The notes under the pieces were generated by a model. The model did not search any database. It was given only the letters and a program-made list of their open reading frames with translations, and was not told the DNA's origin. Source: Nocardia transvalensis (GTDB lineage: Bacteria > Actinomycetota > Actinomycetes > Mycobacteriales > Mycobacteriaceae). From it: a stretch of DNA of 64,000 bases. Location of the stretch: contig NZ_JADLQQ010000001.1 of NCBI RefSeq assembly GCF_015477765.1, positions 186,001-250,000 on the forward strand, in the 5' to 3' direction. A program made the translations under genes and the position numbers. This document shows, piece by piece, positions 17,462-26,739 of this stretch; the first letter of the stretch is position 1, and each line of letters begins with the position of its first letter.

Positions 17462-18543
17462 TTGGGCACGCGGCGGATGTAAAGCAGCTTGTCGGCGGCC
17501 TCGAGCGCATCGACCTCCGGCTCGTCCACGCGAATCAGGCTGCCGTCGCGCACCACGCCCAGCACGATGTCGCGCAGGTGCCGAGGTGAGCCGCCCACTT
17601 CGTCGGCTTCCACATCCCGCTCGGCGATGGCGAATCCGGCCTCCGGGGTCAGCAGATCCTCGATCATGTCGACCACGCTCGGAGTGGTGGTGGCGATGCC
17701 GAGCAGCCGGCCCGCCGTCTCGGAGGACACCACCACCGAATCGGCGCCCGACTGCCGCAGCAGATGGGTGTTCTCCGCCTCGCGGATGGAGGCGACGATC
17801 TTGGCCTTCGGGTTCAGTTCCCGGGCGGTCAGCGTGACCAGCACCGCGGTGTCGTCGCGATTGGCGGCCACCACCACCGACGCCGCATGCTGCACACCGG
17901 CCAGCCGCAGCACATCGGATTGGGTGGCCGAGCCGTGCACGGTCACCAGGCCCGCATTCGCCGCGGCCTCCAGCACCACGTGATCGGTGTCGACAATGAC
18001 GATATCGGCGGGCTGCACCCCATCACCGAGCATCGCGTCGACGGCGGTGCGGCCCTTCGTGCCGTACCCGATGACCACGGTGTGATTGCGCACCCTGTGC
18101 CTCCATCGCTGAATCTTGAACACCTGCCGGGACCGTTCGGTGAGCACCTGCAGGGTGGTGCCGACCAGGACGATCAGAAAGAGGACGCGCAACGGCGTGA
18201 TGACGATCGTATTGATCAACCGCGCCTCCGGCGTGACCGGCGTGATGTCGCCGTAGCCGGTGGTGGACAGCGACACCGTCGAGTAGTACGCCGCGTCCAG
18301 CAGCGACAGTTCGCCGCCCTGGTTGTCGCGGTATCCGTGGCGGCCGAAGTAGACCACCAAGGTGGCGGCGACCAGCAGGAAGACCGCGAAGGTGACCCGC
18401 CGGGCCAGCGAAACCCAAGGACTGGTCTGGATTTCCGGGATGCGCAGGATGCCGACGAGCGCGTAATCGGGACGGTCGGTCAACCGACGCAGACCATGGG
18501 GAGGGTCGTCGAACACGGGGATCACCGGGGCCTGTCGAGCCAT
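17458..18543 (-). CDS. Ion channel with RCK/TrkA-N domain (Rv3200c-like potassium channel)
   Basis: A 361-residue membrane protein. After an N-terminal helix (around residues 48-65) comes a pore helix and the potassium selectivity filter TTGYGD (residues 94-99), then a second helix (about 110-132). The cytosolic part starts with a Rossmann nucleotide-binding RCK domain (VVIGYGTKG, about 150-270) and ends with a TrkA-C-like domain. This is the two-helix MthK-type layout, four copies forming a channel gated by ligands on the RCK ring. It is coupled to nudC by a GTGA overlap, and its start is near the divergent DoxX-like gene. Confidence 0.92.
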   Translation of the reverse strand: MARQAPVIPVFDDPPHGLRRLTDRPDYALVGILRIPEIQTSPWVSLARRVTFAVFLLVAATLVVYFGRHGYRDNQGGELSLLDAAYYSTVSLSTTGYGDITPVTPEARLINTIVITPLRVLFLIVLVGTTLQVLTERSRQVFKIQRWRHRVRNHTVVIGYGTKGRTAVDAMLGDGVQPADIVIVDTDHVVLEAAANAGLVTVHGSATQSDVLRLAGVQHAASVVVAANRDDTAVLVTLTARELNPKAKIVASIREAENTHLLRQSGADSVVVSSETAGRLLGIATTTPSVVDMIEDLLTPEAGFAIAERDVEADEVGGSPRHLRDIVLGVVRDGSLIRVDEPEVDALEAADKLLYIRRVPK

Positions 18544-18620
18544 ATCTGCGCCACAGAACCGCAGCGTACCGGGAGCGGGTGGACTCGACGCGGCGGCACG
18601 CGAATGACAGGGTGTGTGAC

Positions 18621-19019
18621 ATGACAGTCGACCGCCCGTCGAATCCTCGGCGCCTGTACCTGCTCACCACACTGTTGTTCGGTTCGGGTGTCCTGCATTT
18701 CACCGTGCCGAAGTTCTACGACGCGATCGTCCCGCGCATGCTGCCGGGCCGGGCGCGGACCTACACCTACTGGTCCGGTGCCGCCGAACTGGCGGTGGGC
18801 GCGGCGCTGGCGATCCCACGGACCAGGCGACTGGGCGGCCTGCTGGCGGCGCTGCTGTTCATCGCCGTGTTCCCGGCCAACGTCCAGTTCACCGCCGACT
18901 GCCTCGGCAACTCGAAGGCATCTCCCCTGTTGAAGTTCATTTCCGTGGTACGCCTGCCGATGCAGGTTCCACTGGTCACCCAGTCGTTGAAGGTGAGCCG
19001 GGAGTCCGCCCGGCCGTAG
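18621..19019 (+). CDS. DoxX/MauE-like small membrane protein
   Basis: A 132-residue product with four predicted membrane helices (about residues 10-30, 48-66, 74-90 and 100-118). The sequence GVLHFTVPKFYDAIVPRMLP and the pattern of helices match the DoxX-like group, whose members often serve in redox or thiosulfate-related membrane complexes but are mostly uncharacterised. It is divergent from the potassium channel. The ATG chosen follows a run of GTGTGTGAC without a classical ribosome site; an upstream in-frame start at 18579 would add 14 polar residues. Confidence 0.75.
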   Translation: MTVDRPSNPRRLYLLTTLLFGSGVLHFTVPKFYDAIVPRMLPGRARTYTYWSGAAELAVGAALAIPRTRRLGGLLAALLFIAVFPANVQFTADCLGNSKASPLLKFISVVRLPMQVPLVTQSLKVSRESARP

Positions 19020-19028
19020 CCGGATCGC

Positions 19029-19292
19029 TCAGACCGTATGGCGGTACAGGAATTCGCGAGCGCGGTGGGCATCCTCGGGGAATACCAGGATGCGCAGACC
19101 CTCGGTCCGGCGCAGCGCGCGCTGTACCCGACCGGGCGCCGCAGGCCCCGCGGTGGCGCGAATGCCACAGGACCGCAGCAGGGCACGCACGGCCTCGGCG
19201 GCATCCCGGTCGAACACCGTCGCCACCGGGACCAGCAGGCCGTAGTCGTCCGCGGTCGCGCGGCGCGCAATGGCCCGCCTGACGAATCTCAC
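19029..19292 (-). CDS. DUF2007-type putative signal-transducing protein
   Basis: An 87-residue protein. The core VATVFDRDAAEAVRALLRSCGIRA, and later RILVFPEDAHRAREFL, gives the beta-alpha-beta pattern of DUF2007, a small fold resembling a PII-like or ACT-like half domain. The function is unknown. The GTG was chosen because GCGGAGG lies seven bases upstream; a GTG at 19325 would add eleven polar residues. It lies downstream of adnB on the same strand after a 120-base gap. Confidence 0.65.
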   Translation of the reverse strand: MRFVRRAIARRATADDYGLLVPVATVFDRDAAEAVRALLRSCGIRATAGPAAPGRVQRALRRTEGLRILVFPEDAHRAREFLYRHTV

Positions 19293-19416
19293 TGCTCGTC
19301 CTCCGCTTTCGCCTTCCTCTGACACTCGCCCTCAACGTACTCCCCGTGCGGCATCCGCTCGACGATGCCGGTCTCGATTCCCCCGTAACCGGATGGTATG
19401 GATGTGGGTACTCGAC

Positions 19417-22400
19417 TCAGGCCGGTTCGTCCTCGGTGGGGGTGGACCAGTCGGGGGCCGCGGCCTGGATCAGCTGCGCGAGTTCGTCCGGGCCCGGAAG
19501 GTCGGCGGGGGCGATGGTGCGGCCGGTGCGGATGTAATGGAATGCGGCGCCGGTCTTTTCGAGGATGTCGGCCTCGGTGGCGCCGGTGCGGGTGGCGATC
19601 AGGCGGGCCCAGGCCAGGCGGTAGACGGCCAGCTGCATGGCGACCGCGGGTTCCTCGGCGCGGGTGGGTTCGGCGCCGGTCTTCCAGTCCACCACCAGCC
19701 AGCGGCCGTCGGGTTCGGTGAAGACCGCGTCCATGCGGCCGCGAATCAGGGTGCCCGCGATCGAGGTTTCGAAGGCGACCTCCACCTCGACCGGATTGCG
19801 GTTGGCCCACGGGGAGGACAGGAACGCCTCCTGCAGCCGGGTCAGCTCGGCATCGGTTTCGGTGCTGTCGGCGGCGCCGGGCAGTTCGTCGAGATCCAGC
19901 AGGCGCGTCGCCCCGAACCAGCGCTGCAGCCAGGCGTGGAATGCGGTGCCGCGCCGGGCGAACGGGCTCGGCGGATACGGCAGCGGGCGGCGCAGGCGCG
20001 CGGCCAGTTTCGCCGGATCGGCGCGCAGATCCACCAGGGCCGTCGCGGGCAGCTGCTCGGGCAGTTCGACCTCGCGCACACCGTCCGCGGCGGCGAAATG
20101 CTCGGCGAGCAGGGCGTCGACATCGGCGGCCCAGCCCTCGGGGTCGTCGTCGGGCTCGTCGGGCTCCCCGCCCTCCTCGGCGAACAGGGTCAATTGCTGG
20201 CCGGAACCGCGGGCCGATTCTCTCGATTCCGGCGGCAGGTCGGTGAGAGCGTCGCGGACCAGCGTCGCACCCTCCTCGACGGCGCCGCGGCGTTTGCCGA
20301 GGGGGTCGCGCGGCCATGCGGCCGAGGCCGGGTTGTCGGTGAAGGGGTTGACCGCCTCGGCGGCGGGCGGGTCGGCCCAGTGGTCGATGCGAATCGTGGT
20401 GGCCGGTGCCGAGCCGGGCGCCTCGGTCGCGTGCTTCAGCTCCAGCAGGAAATCCGAGGGGCCCTTCGGGGTGGCGCCGGTCTCGGCCCAGTGATGACCC
20501 GAAACGAACAGTGCGCGTTCGGTTCTGGTGAGCGCCACATAGAACAGGCGCCGCTCCTCGTCGAAGCGGCGCCGGCCCAGGGCGTCCTTGTGTTTCTTGA
20601 TGGCCTGTTCCAGATCGGTGCGGTCGTAGAGGTCGGCCAGATCCAGCACCGGCACGCCGTCGCGGGCGTCGTCGCGCTGCCGGTCGCCGCGCAGCGAGGT
20701 CGGCAGTTCGGCGAGCGCCCCCAGCCAGGTGCCCGCGGCCGTGCCGGAGGGGAAGACGCCGCGGACCACATGCGGGACCGCCACCACCTCCCACTCCAGC
20801 CCCTTGGCGGCGTGCACGGTCAGGATCTGTACCCGGTCGCGGGCCACCTCGACTTCGCCGGGCTCCAAACCGTTTTCGACCTCCTCGGCGGCGGCCAGGA
20901 AGGCCAGCAGGCCGGGCAGCGTGGCTCGGTGGTCGGCGGCGTATCCGGCGACGACCTCGGAGAAGGCATCGAGATGTTCGCGGCCCGCGCCGCCACCGGC
21001 CGCCGCCCGGCGGGCCTGGGTCTCCACGCCGACGCCGATGGTGCGCTCCACGTCGGCGACAAGTTCCGGGAGCGATTGGCCGCTGCGTTCGCGCAGGGCC
21101 GCCAGCTCCCGGCCCAGTGCGACGATGCGCTGGTAGCCGTGCTCCGAATACTGTTCGGGTGCACCGGGATCGGCGATGGCGTCGACGAGGCCCGCCTGTT
21201 CGGCCGGTTCCGGCGCGACCGAGCGCAGCGCCTGCGCCAGCGCCGCGCCGTCGGTGATGGCGGCCGCCTGATCGCGCGGCTTCACGATCGACAGTTCCCG
21301 CGCGCGGCGCGCGAGTGCCGCCAGGTCGGTGACGCCGAGGCGCCAGCGCGCACCGGTGAGAATCCGGGTGGCCGCGCTGCCCGCGGCGGGATCGGCGATC
21401 AGCCGGAGGGTGGCCACGACGTCGGCGACCTCGGGAGTGGCCAGCAGGCCGCCCAATCCGACGATCTCCACCGGTAGCCCGCGCTCGCGCAACGCCTCGG
21501 CCAGCGGGGCCGCATCGGCGTTGCGGCGCACCAGCACCGCGGAGGTGGGCGGCGGCGCGCCCGCATCGGCATGCGCCTCCCATTCGGCCGCAATCCGCTC
21601 GGCAACCCACTCTCGTTCCTGCGCAACGGTTTCGGTGAGCGCCAGGGCCACCGTCCCCGCCGGGGCATCCGGTCGCGGACGCAGCGCATCCACACCGACG
21701 CCGCCCTCGGCCTCCCGCAACGGTTCGGCCACCAGATTCGCCAGATCCAGCGCCTCCGGCGGATTGCGCCAACTGGTCAACAACGGCAGAATCGGCGCGG
21801 GAACCCCCGGCGCCCTGGGGAAATCGGTCGCAAAGCGAGGCAGATTCGCCGCCGAAGCTCCACGCCACCCGTAGATCGACTGCATGGGATCGCCCACCGC
21901 CGTCACCGCCAGCCGACCTGGGCCGTATTCCTCATCGCGCCCTTCGAATTCGCCGAGGTCGACCGAAACACCCTGTTCCACCGAGGAATCCGGATTTCCG
22001 TGAGTATTGCCGAGGTCGCCGAAAAGGGCGGCGAGCAGGATGCGCTGGGCGTGGCCGGTGTCCTGGTATTCGTCGAGCAGGACCAGGCGGAAGCGGTCGC
22101 GTTCGGCGTGGCCGACCTCCGGATGTTCGGCGGCCAGGCGGGCGGCCAGCGACATCTGGGAGCCGAAATCCAATGCGCCGCGGCGGCGTAACTCCTCGGT
22201 GAGACGCTGCACCAGCGGCAGCAGGGCCACGCGCTCCTTCTGCACGGCGACGATGTTCTGCAGCTCCTGATTGGGCCCGCCGCGCTGACGAGGACCCGCG
22301 GGCAGGGTGAACACCAGCTTCTCCAGCTCGGTGTGCGCCTCGGCCAGCTGCTCGGGCTCCACCAGGTGCTCGGCCAGCTGACCCGACAGCGCCAGCACGG

Positions 22401-22917
22401 CCTCGGTGACCGATACCGGGGTGCGCTCGGTGTCCAGATCGCCGTCCCAGGTGGTGACCACGCGATGGGCGAGCTGCCACAGCTGGGTCTCGGTGAGCAG
22501 GGTCGCGTTGGGTTCCACCGGCAGCAGCAGGCCGTGCTCGGACAGCAGCCGCCCGGCGTAGGAGTGATAGGTGCTGATCTCCGGTTCGGAGCCGGTCAAC
22601 AGCGCCCGCAGCCGCCCGTCCGGATCGATCTCCCGCAGCAGGGGCGATCCGGCCAGCCGCGCCAGCCGGGTGCGGATGCGAGTCGTCAACTGCTGGGCGG
22701 CTTTTCGCGTGAACGTCAGGCCGAGCACCGCATCGGGCACGACGAGCCCGTTGGCGACCATCCACACCACGCGCGCGGCCATCGTCTCGGTCTTACCGGC
22801 TCCGGCGCCCGCGACCACCAGCGTCGGCCCGGGCGGGGCGGCGATCACGGCGGCCTGCTCGTCGGTCGGCGGCGGCAGGCCGAGGGCATCGGCCAGCTGC
22901 CACGGCGTGATCCTCAT
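19417..22917 (-). CDS. adnB: AdnB, UvrD-like helicase-nuclease subunit of the AdnAB double-strand-break resection motor
   Basis: A 1166-residue SF1 helicase fused to a C-terminal RecB-type nuclease. Walker A GAGAGKT is at residues 37-43, motif II reads LLDEYQDT, and motif VI is LFYVALTRTERALFVSG. The nuclease site is Asp1063 in GRMDAVF and Asp1077/Lys1079 in VVDWKTG. In mycobacteria AdnB is the lead motor of AdnAB, which resects DNA ends for RecA and lacks Chi control. It starts 13 bases after adnA, clearly one operon. Confidence 0.95.
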   Translation of the reverse strand: MRITPWQLADALGLPPPTDEQAAVIAAPPGPTLVVAGAGAGKTETMAARVVWMVANGLVVPDAVLGLTFTRKAAQQLTTRIRTRLARLAGSPLLREIDPDGRLRALLTGSEPEISTYHSYAGRLLSEHGLLLPVEPNATLLTETQLWQLAHRVVTTWDGDLDTERTPVSVTEAVLALSGQLAEHLVEPEQLAEAHTELEKLVFTLPAGPRQRGGPNQELQNIVAVQKERVALLPLVQRLTEELRRRGALDFGSQMSLAARLAAEHPEVGHAERDRFRLVLLDEYQDTGHAQRILLAALFGDLGNTHGNPDSSVEQGVSVDLGEFEGRDEEYGPGRLAVTAVGDPMQSIYGWRGASAANLPRFATDFPRAPGVPAPILPLLTSWRNPPEALDLANLVAEPLREAEGGVGVDALRPRPDAPAGTVALALTETVAQEREWVAERIAAEWEAHADAGAPPPTSAVLVRRNADAAPLAEALRERGLPVEIVGLGGLLATPEVADVVATLRLIADPAAGSAATRILTGARWRLGVTDLAALARRARELSIVKPRDQAAAITDGAALAQALRSVAPEPAEQAGLVDAIADPGAPEQYSEHGYQRIVALGRELAALRERSGQSLPELVADVERTIGVGVETQARRAAAGGGAGREHLDAFSEVVAGYAADHRATLPGLLAFLAAAEEVENGLEPGEVEVARDRVQILTVHAAKGLEWEVVAVPHVVRGVFPSGTAAGTWLGALAELPTSLRGDRQRDDARDGVPVLDLADLYDRTDLEQAIKKHKDALGRRRFDEERRLFYVALTRTERALFVSGHHWAETGATPKGPSDFLLELKHATEAPGSAPATTIRIDHWADPPAAEAVNPFTDNPASAAWPRDPLGKRRGAVEEGATLVRDALTDLPPESRESARGSGQQLTLFAEEGGEPDEPDDDPEGWAADVDALLAEHFAAADGVREVELPEQLPATALVDLRADPAKLAARLRRPLPYPPSPFARRGTAFHAWLQRWFGATRLLDLDELPGAADSTETDAELTRLQEAFLSSPWANRNPVEVEVAFETSIAGTLIRGRMDAVFTEPDGRWLVVDWKTGAEPTRAEEPAVAMQLAVYRLAWARLIATRTGATEADILEKTGAAFHYIRTGRTIAPADLPGPDELAQLIQAAAPDWSTPTEDEPA

Positions 22918-22930
22918 GCCCCGCGCCCGC

Positions 22931-25900
22931 TCACGTATCGGTCACCTGGCGGCCGCTGTCCTGCACGGGGCAGCTGCCGGAGACCGAGCAGTGCCGGCAG
23001 CCGTCGTTGCGCATGGCGAGATAGCTGGGTCCGCGGGTGGCGGCGGCGGCCTCGTGAATGGTGCCGCGCCACTGGTCGATTCCCTCCTCGTCGAGCGGGG
23101 TCTGCAGCCGCTGGGTGGCGCCCTCCTTACTGTTCGGCTTCGCGACGTACACCAGCCGCGCCCCACCCGGTTCGGCATCGGCGGAACCGTCGTCGAGCGC
23201 GCCCGCCGCCGCGGCGACCTGGTAGGTGGCCAGCTGGGCATGATCCTGAGCGGCCTGCTTGGTGATCGGTGTCTTACCGGTCTTGACGTCGACGATGACG
23301 AAGCGGCCCAACGCGTCTCGCTCCACCCTGTCGACGCGCCCTCGGATGCGCACCGGATATTCGTCGGGGCCGCGGGCCGGCAGCACGCAGTCCACCGGCA
23401 CCTCCACGCCGAGCTGGGTCAGTTCGGTGCGGGTGTTGCGCAGCCAGGCGAGGAAGGTGTCCAGCATGGATTCGGTGCGGCGCAGCTCCTGACGCGAATG
23501 CCAGCTGTGCGGTCCGGTGTCGCCGGAGGTGGGGTCGATCGCCTTCCACGCCCGCACCAGCGCGGCCTTCACCTGGGCCTCGGTCACCTGCCCGGCCAGG
23601 GCCTGCACCAGGGTGTGCACCAGATTGCCCTTGACCGCATGGGGATTGTCGCCGTCGCTGCCGCCGTGGCGTTCCAGCGCCCAGCGCAGCGGGCAGGTCT
23701 TCAGCAGTTCGACCGTCGACGGCGACAGCGACACCGGGCCCTGCTCGTCATCCCACAGCGGCAGTTGTGAACTCACCGCGGCGGTCCCGTACCAGTCGTC
23801 GGGGTGCGCGCCGCGGACGCCCGCGCGCGCGAGCCGGGCCAGCTGCTGGGCCGCCCGCTGTCGACGGTCGGGGGCGTCCTCGGGGTCGCAGGCGACACTG
23901 CGCAATTCGGCTATCAGAGCCTGCATCACCAGGGCCCGGCCGGGATCGACCGGGGCGGGGATGCGTCCGGATTCGCCCGGGGCGGCCTGCGGATCGAGTT
24001 CGGCCAGGAATCGCGACGGCACCAGATCGCGGTCACCGCTCACCGATTCCACGGCCGTGACAAGAAGCGACCGCCGGGCTCGGCTGCACGCGAGCAACAG
24101 CAGCCGGCGCTCCTCGGCCAGGATGGGCGCGGCCCGGCTCACGCGCTCGCCGGAATCGGACACTCCCCCAACCAGATCCACCAGATCCTCGACACCGAGC
24201 AGGGTGCCCCGCGGCCGCAGATTCGGCCAGATCCCCTCCTGCACACCGGCGACCGCGACGACCTCCCATTCCCGCCCGGCCGCCGCGTGCGCGCTGACGA
24301 TGGCGACCGCCTCGCCGGGATCGGTGAGCGGCGCCGAATCCTGCGGAATCTCCTGCTGTTCCAGATATTCCACGAAGCCTTCGACGGTCGCGCGCGGTAA
24401 TCGGTCCACATAGGCGGCCGCGGCGTCGAACAGTCCCACCGCGGCGTCCAGGTCACGATCCGCCTGCATGCCCACCGCCCCGCCGCGTTCGGACTGCCCG
24501 ACCCAGCGCTTTTCCAGATTCGATCCGGTCCACAGCGCCCACAGCACATCCTCGAGCCCCGCCCCGCGCCGCCAGGCCCGCCGCGCCCGCGCCACCGCCT
24601 TCAGCACCCGCCGCAGCGGCGCCGCCTCCACCTCGGTCAACCGCTCCAGGATCGAAAAGTCCCCCACCCCGGTGACCAGATCCCGCAACACCTCGGCCGA
24701 CGACCGATCCAGATCCGCCGACCACGCCGAATCCACGGCCTCCCAAGCGAAGTCGTCATCGACGCTGGACTCCCGCCTGCGCTCGGACCCGGATTTCGCT
24801 TGCCGGTCCCCTACCGCTACCGCACCCCGATTGCCGTCGCTGACCTCAGGGTTCGCATCCGCCGCTCCGTCGCCGTCCTCGCCACCCGCATCTTCAGCAT
24901 TCTCGGTAGTCCGAGGCTCGGAGGACGAATTCCCGGCCGTGCCGGGATCGGAAACCACCGGCGGGTCGCCGCCGGTCGGAAGGTCGTCGGCCCAGGGGTC
25001 GGCGGTGGCCTCTCGGGGATCGACATGCTCGGGGCGGCGAGGGGCACGTTCCAGGAGGGTGCGGCGGATGCCGCGGCGCAGGCGGCGCAGGCTGATCTGG
25101 TCGGCGCCGCCGAGGGGGCCGGTGAGCAGGTCGAGGGCGTCGTCGTCGGTGAAGATGTCGGGGCGGGCGCGTTCGCCGGACAGCAGGGCGCGCAGCGACA
25201 GCAGCATCCAGGCCGCACCGCGGCGGCGGGCCAGGGGGACGTCCGGTTTCGGTTGCTGCACAGGCACTCCCGCGGCCAGCAGGGCGCGGCGCAGCGGGGC
25301 CAGCGACAGCGGCACCGAGCGCACGACGACCGCCATCTGCGACCACGGCACGCCGTCGGTGAGGTGGGCGCGGCGCAGGTGGTCGGCGATCAGCGCCGCC
25401 TCCTTGGCCGGGGTGGTGAGCACCCGCACCTGGACCTCGCCCGCGGCTCCGTCGGCAGTGTCGTCGACCTCGAACCGATGCGGCGCCAGGGCGGGCAGGC
25501 GCGCCGAGATGCGGGCGACGGCACCGTGCACCGCCGCGGCGGATCGGCGGTTGTCGCGCAAGATGATTCGCCGCTCGGCGGGCGCATCGAGATCGGCGAC
25601 GAAATGGCTGTCGGCCCCGCGGAAGGTGAACACCGCCTGATCCGGGTCCCCGGCCACCACCGTCGTCGCCGGGCCGCCGCCGATGGCCCGGACCAGCTGT
25701 GCCGCCAGCGGGTCCAGGTGCTGGGCGTCGTCGACGAGCAGGCAGCGGATGCGGTCGCGTTCGGCGTCGAGCAACGCCCGATCGAGCAGCAACGCATCCA
25801 GCGCGGCACCCACCAGTTCGGCCGCGTCCAGGGCGGGCGCGGTCGCCTCCGGCGCCTCGATGCCGACCGACCAGCGCAGCAGCATCGCCTGCTCGTAGCG

Positions 25901-26554
25901 TTCCAGGAAGCGACCGGCCGCCTCCCATTCCGGCCGGTCGTGCAGGCGGCCCAATTCGACCAGATCCTCGGGCCCCAGGCCGCGTTCGGTGGCGCGCAAC
26001 ATCAGGTCGCGCAATTGCTCGGCGAATCCGATCGTCCCCAGCGCGGGCTGCAACCGCTGCGGCCACAATTCCTCGGCGCCGCGGGCGATATCCTCCAGCT
26101 CCCCGCGCAACATCTCCCGCAGCACCACATCCTGTTCGGCACCGGTCAGCAAGCGCGGCGGCGGGTTGCCGTGGGTGGCGGCGTGCATGCGCAGGATCGC
26201 GAAGGCATACGAATGCACCGTGCGCACCAGCGGTTCCCGGGTCGCACCCGGCACGCCACCGTGCGGGGACGCCAACTGCCGGGTGATGGCATTGCGTACG
26301 CGCAGCGCGGCGGCCTTCGAATGGGTCAGCACCAGCACCGATTCCGGATCGTCGCCGTCGGCGATCCGATCGGCGGCGACATCGACCAGCAGCGACGTCT
26401 TCCCCGTCCCCGGCCCGCCCAGCACCTGCCAGGGCCGCCACCCCGGATCCACTCCCCCGCTCGCGAACAGCGTCCGGACGTCGGCCCCCCACTCCCGCAG
26501 GCGGGGTGCCGTCTCGCCGCGGCGCACCAGTCGCACCGAGCTATCCGATCGCAT
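22931..26554 (-). CDS. adnA: AdnA, helicase-nuclease subunit with iron-sulfur clasp, carrying an acidic insertion
   Basis: A 1207-residue partner of AdnB. The motor has Walker A GGPGTGKT (Lys52). The C-terminal nuclease shows VIVDVKTGK, and four cysteines that should hold a 4Fe-4S cluster: Cys954 (TCPLRWALERHG), Cys1186, Cys1189 and Cys1195. An acidic, Ser/Gly-rich, probably disordered segment around residues 512-605 (nucleotides about 24740-25020) lies within the helicase; it helps explain why the protein is longer than the roughly 1050 residues of mycobacterial AdnA. The ATG used here begins shortly before the conserved VRLVRRGE. An upstream in-frame ATG at 26674 would add 40 unconserved residues. 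Confidence 0.93.
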   Translation of the reverse strand: MRSDSSVRLVRRGETAPRLREWGADVRTLFASGGVDPGWRPWQVLGGPGTGKTSLLVDVAADRIADGDDPESVLVLTHSKAAALRVRNAITRQLASPHGGVPGATREPLVRTVHSYAFAILRMHAATHGNPPPRLLTGAEQDVVLREMLRGELEDIARGAEELWPQRLQPALGTIGFAEQLRDLMLRATERGLGPEDLVELGRLHDRPEWEAAGRFLERYEQAMLLRWSVGIEAPEATAPALDAAELVGAALDALLLDRALLDAERDRIRCLLVDDAQHLDPLAAQLVRAIGGGPATTVVAGDPDQAVFTFRGADSHFVADLDAPAERRIILRDNRRSAAAVHGAVARISARLPALAPHRFEVDDTADGAAGEVQVRVLTTPAKEAALIADHLRRAHLTDGVPWSQMAVVVRSVPLSLAPLRRALLAAGVPVQQPKPDVPLARRRGAAWMLLSLRALLSGERARPDIFTDDDALDLLTGPLGGADQISLRRLRRGIRRTLLERAPRRPEHVDPREATADPWADDLPTGGDPPVVSDPGTAGNSSSEPRTTENAEDAGGEDGDGAADANPEVSDGNRGAVAVGDRQAKSGSERRRESSVDDDFAWEAVDSAWSADLDRSSAEVLRDLVTGVGDFSILERLTEVEAAPLRRVLKAVARARRAWRRGAGLEDVLWALWTGSNLEKRWVGQSERGGAVGMQADRDLDAAVGLFDAAAAYVDRLPRATVEGFVEYLEQQEIPQDSAPLTDPGEAVAIVSAHAAAGREWEVVAVAGVQEGIWPNLRPRGTLLGVEDLVDLVGGVSDSGERVSRAAPILAEERRLLLLACSRARRSLLVTAVESVSGDRDLVPSRFLAELDPQAAPGESGRIPAPVDPGRALVMQALIAELRSVACDPEDAPDRRQRAAQQLARLARAGVRGAHPDDWYGTAAVSSQLPLWDDEQGPVSLSPSTVELLKTCPLRWALERHGGSDGDNPHAVKGNLVHTLVQALAGQVTEAQVKAALVRAWKAIDPTSGDTGPHSWHSRQELRRTESMLDTFLAWLRNTRTELTQLGVEVPVDCVLPARGPDEYPVRIRGRVDRVERDALGRFVIVDVKTGKTPITKQAAQDHAQLATYQVAAAAGALDDGSADAEPGGARLVYVAKPNSKEGATQRLQTPLDEEGIDQWRGTIHEAAAATRGPSYLAMRNDGCRHCSVSGSCPVQDSGRQVTDT

Positions 26555-26711
26555 CACGGCCGCTATTTCAACAGACACCCCCGACAGAAATACTTTTCCG
26601 CCCCGCAAACTGTGTCGCTCACACCGAAAGTGGCCATCTTGTGATAGGCCACCCAGCCCGCGCCGCGCGCGCATAACCGACTCTGCCGCACTGCCCGCAA
26701 ATCCGGACTAC

Positions 26712-26739
26712 CGAAATTCGAACACACTTTCGAATTTCG
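26712..26739. promoter_or_regulatory. 11-bp perfect inverted repeat overlapping a near-consensus SOS (LexA) box upstream of adnA
   Basis: CGAAATTCGAA and TTCGAATTTCG are separated by CACACT. Within it, TCGAAC-ACAC-TTTCGA (26718-26733) differs by one base from the mycobacterial LexA consensus TCGAAC-N4-GTTCGA. It lies directly after the TetR gene stop and about 160 bases before the adnA ATG. It may be an SOS operator for adnAB, or a terminator for the TetR gene. Confidence 0.5.

Noticed and set aside
19270..21477. Long plus-strand open frame opposite adnB, and a similar one at 24800-26644 opposite adnA
   Set aside because: Both are shadows of the helicase-nuclease genes, with no homology-like features.
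26555..26674. N-terminal extension of AdnA from the ATG at 26674
   Set aside because: The added 40 residues are arginine-rich, unconserved in type and precede the family's usual beginning.
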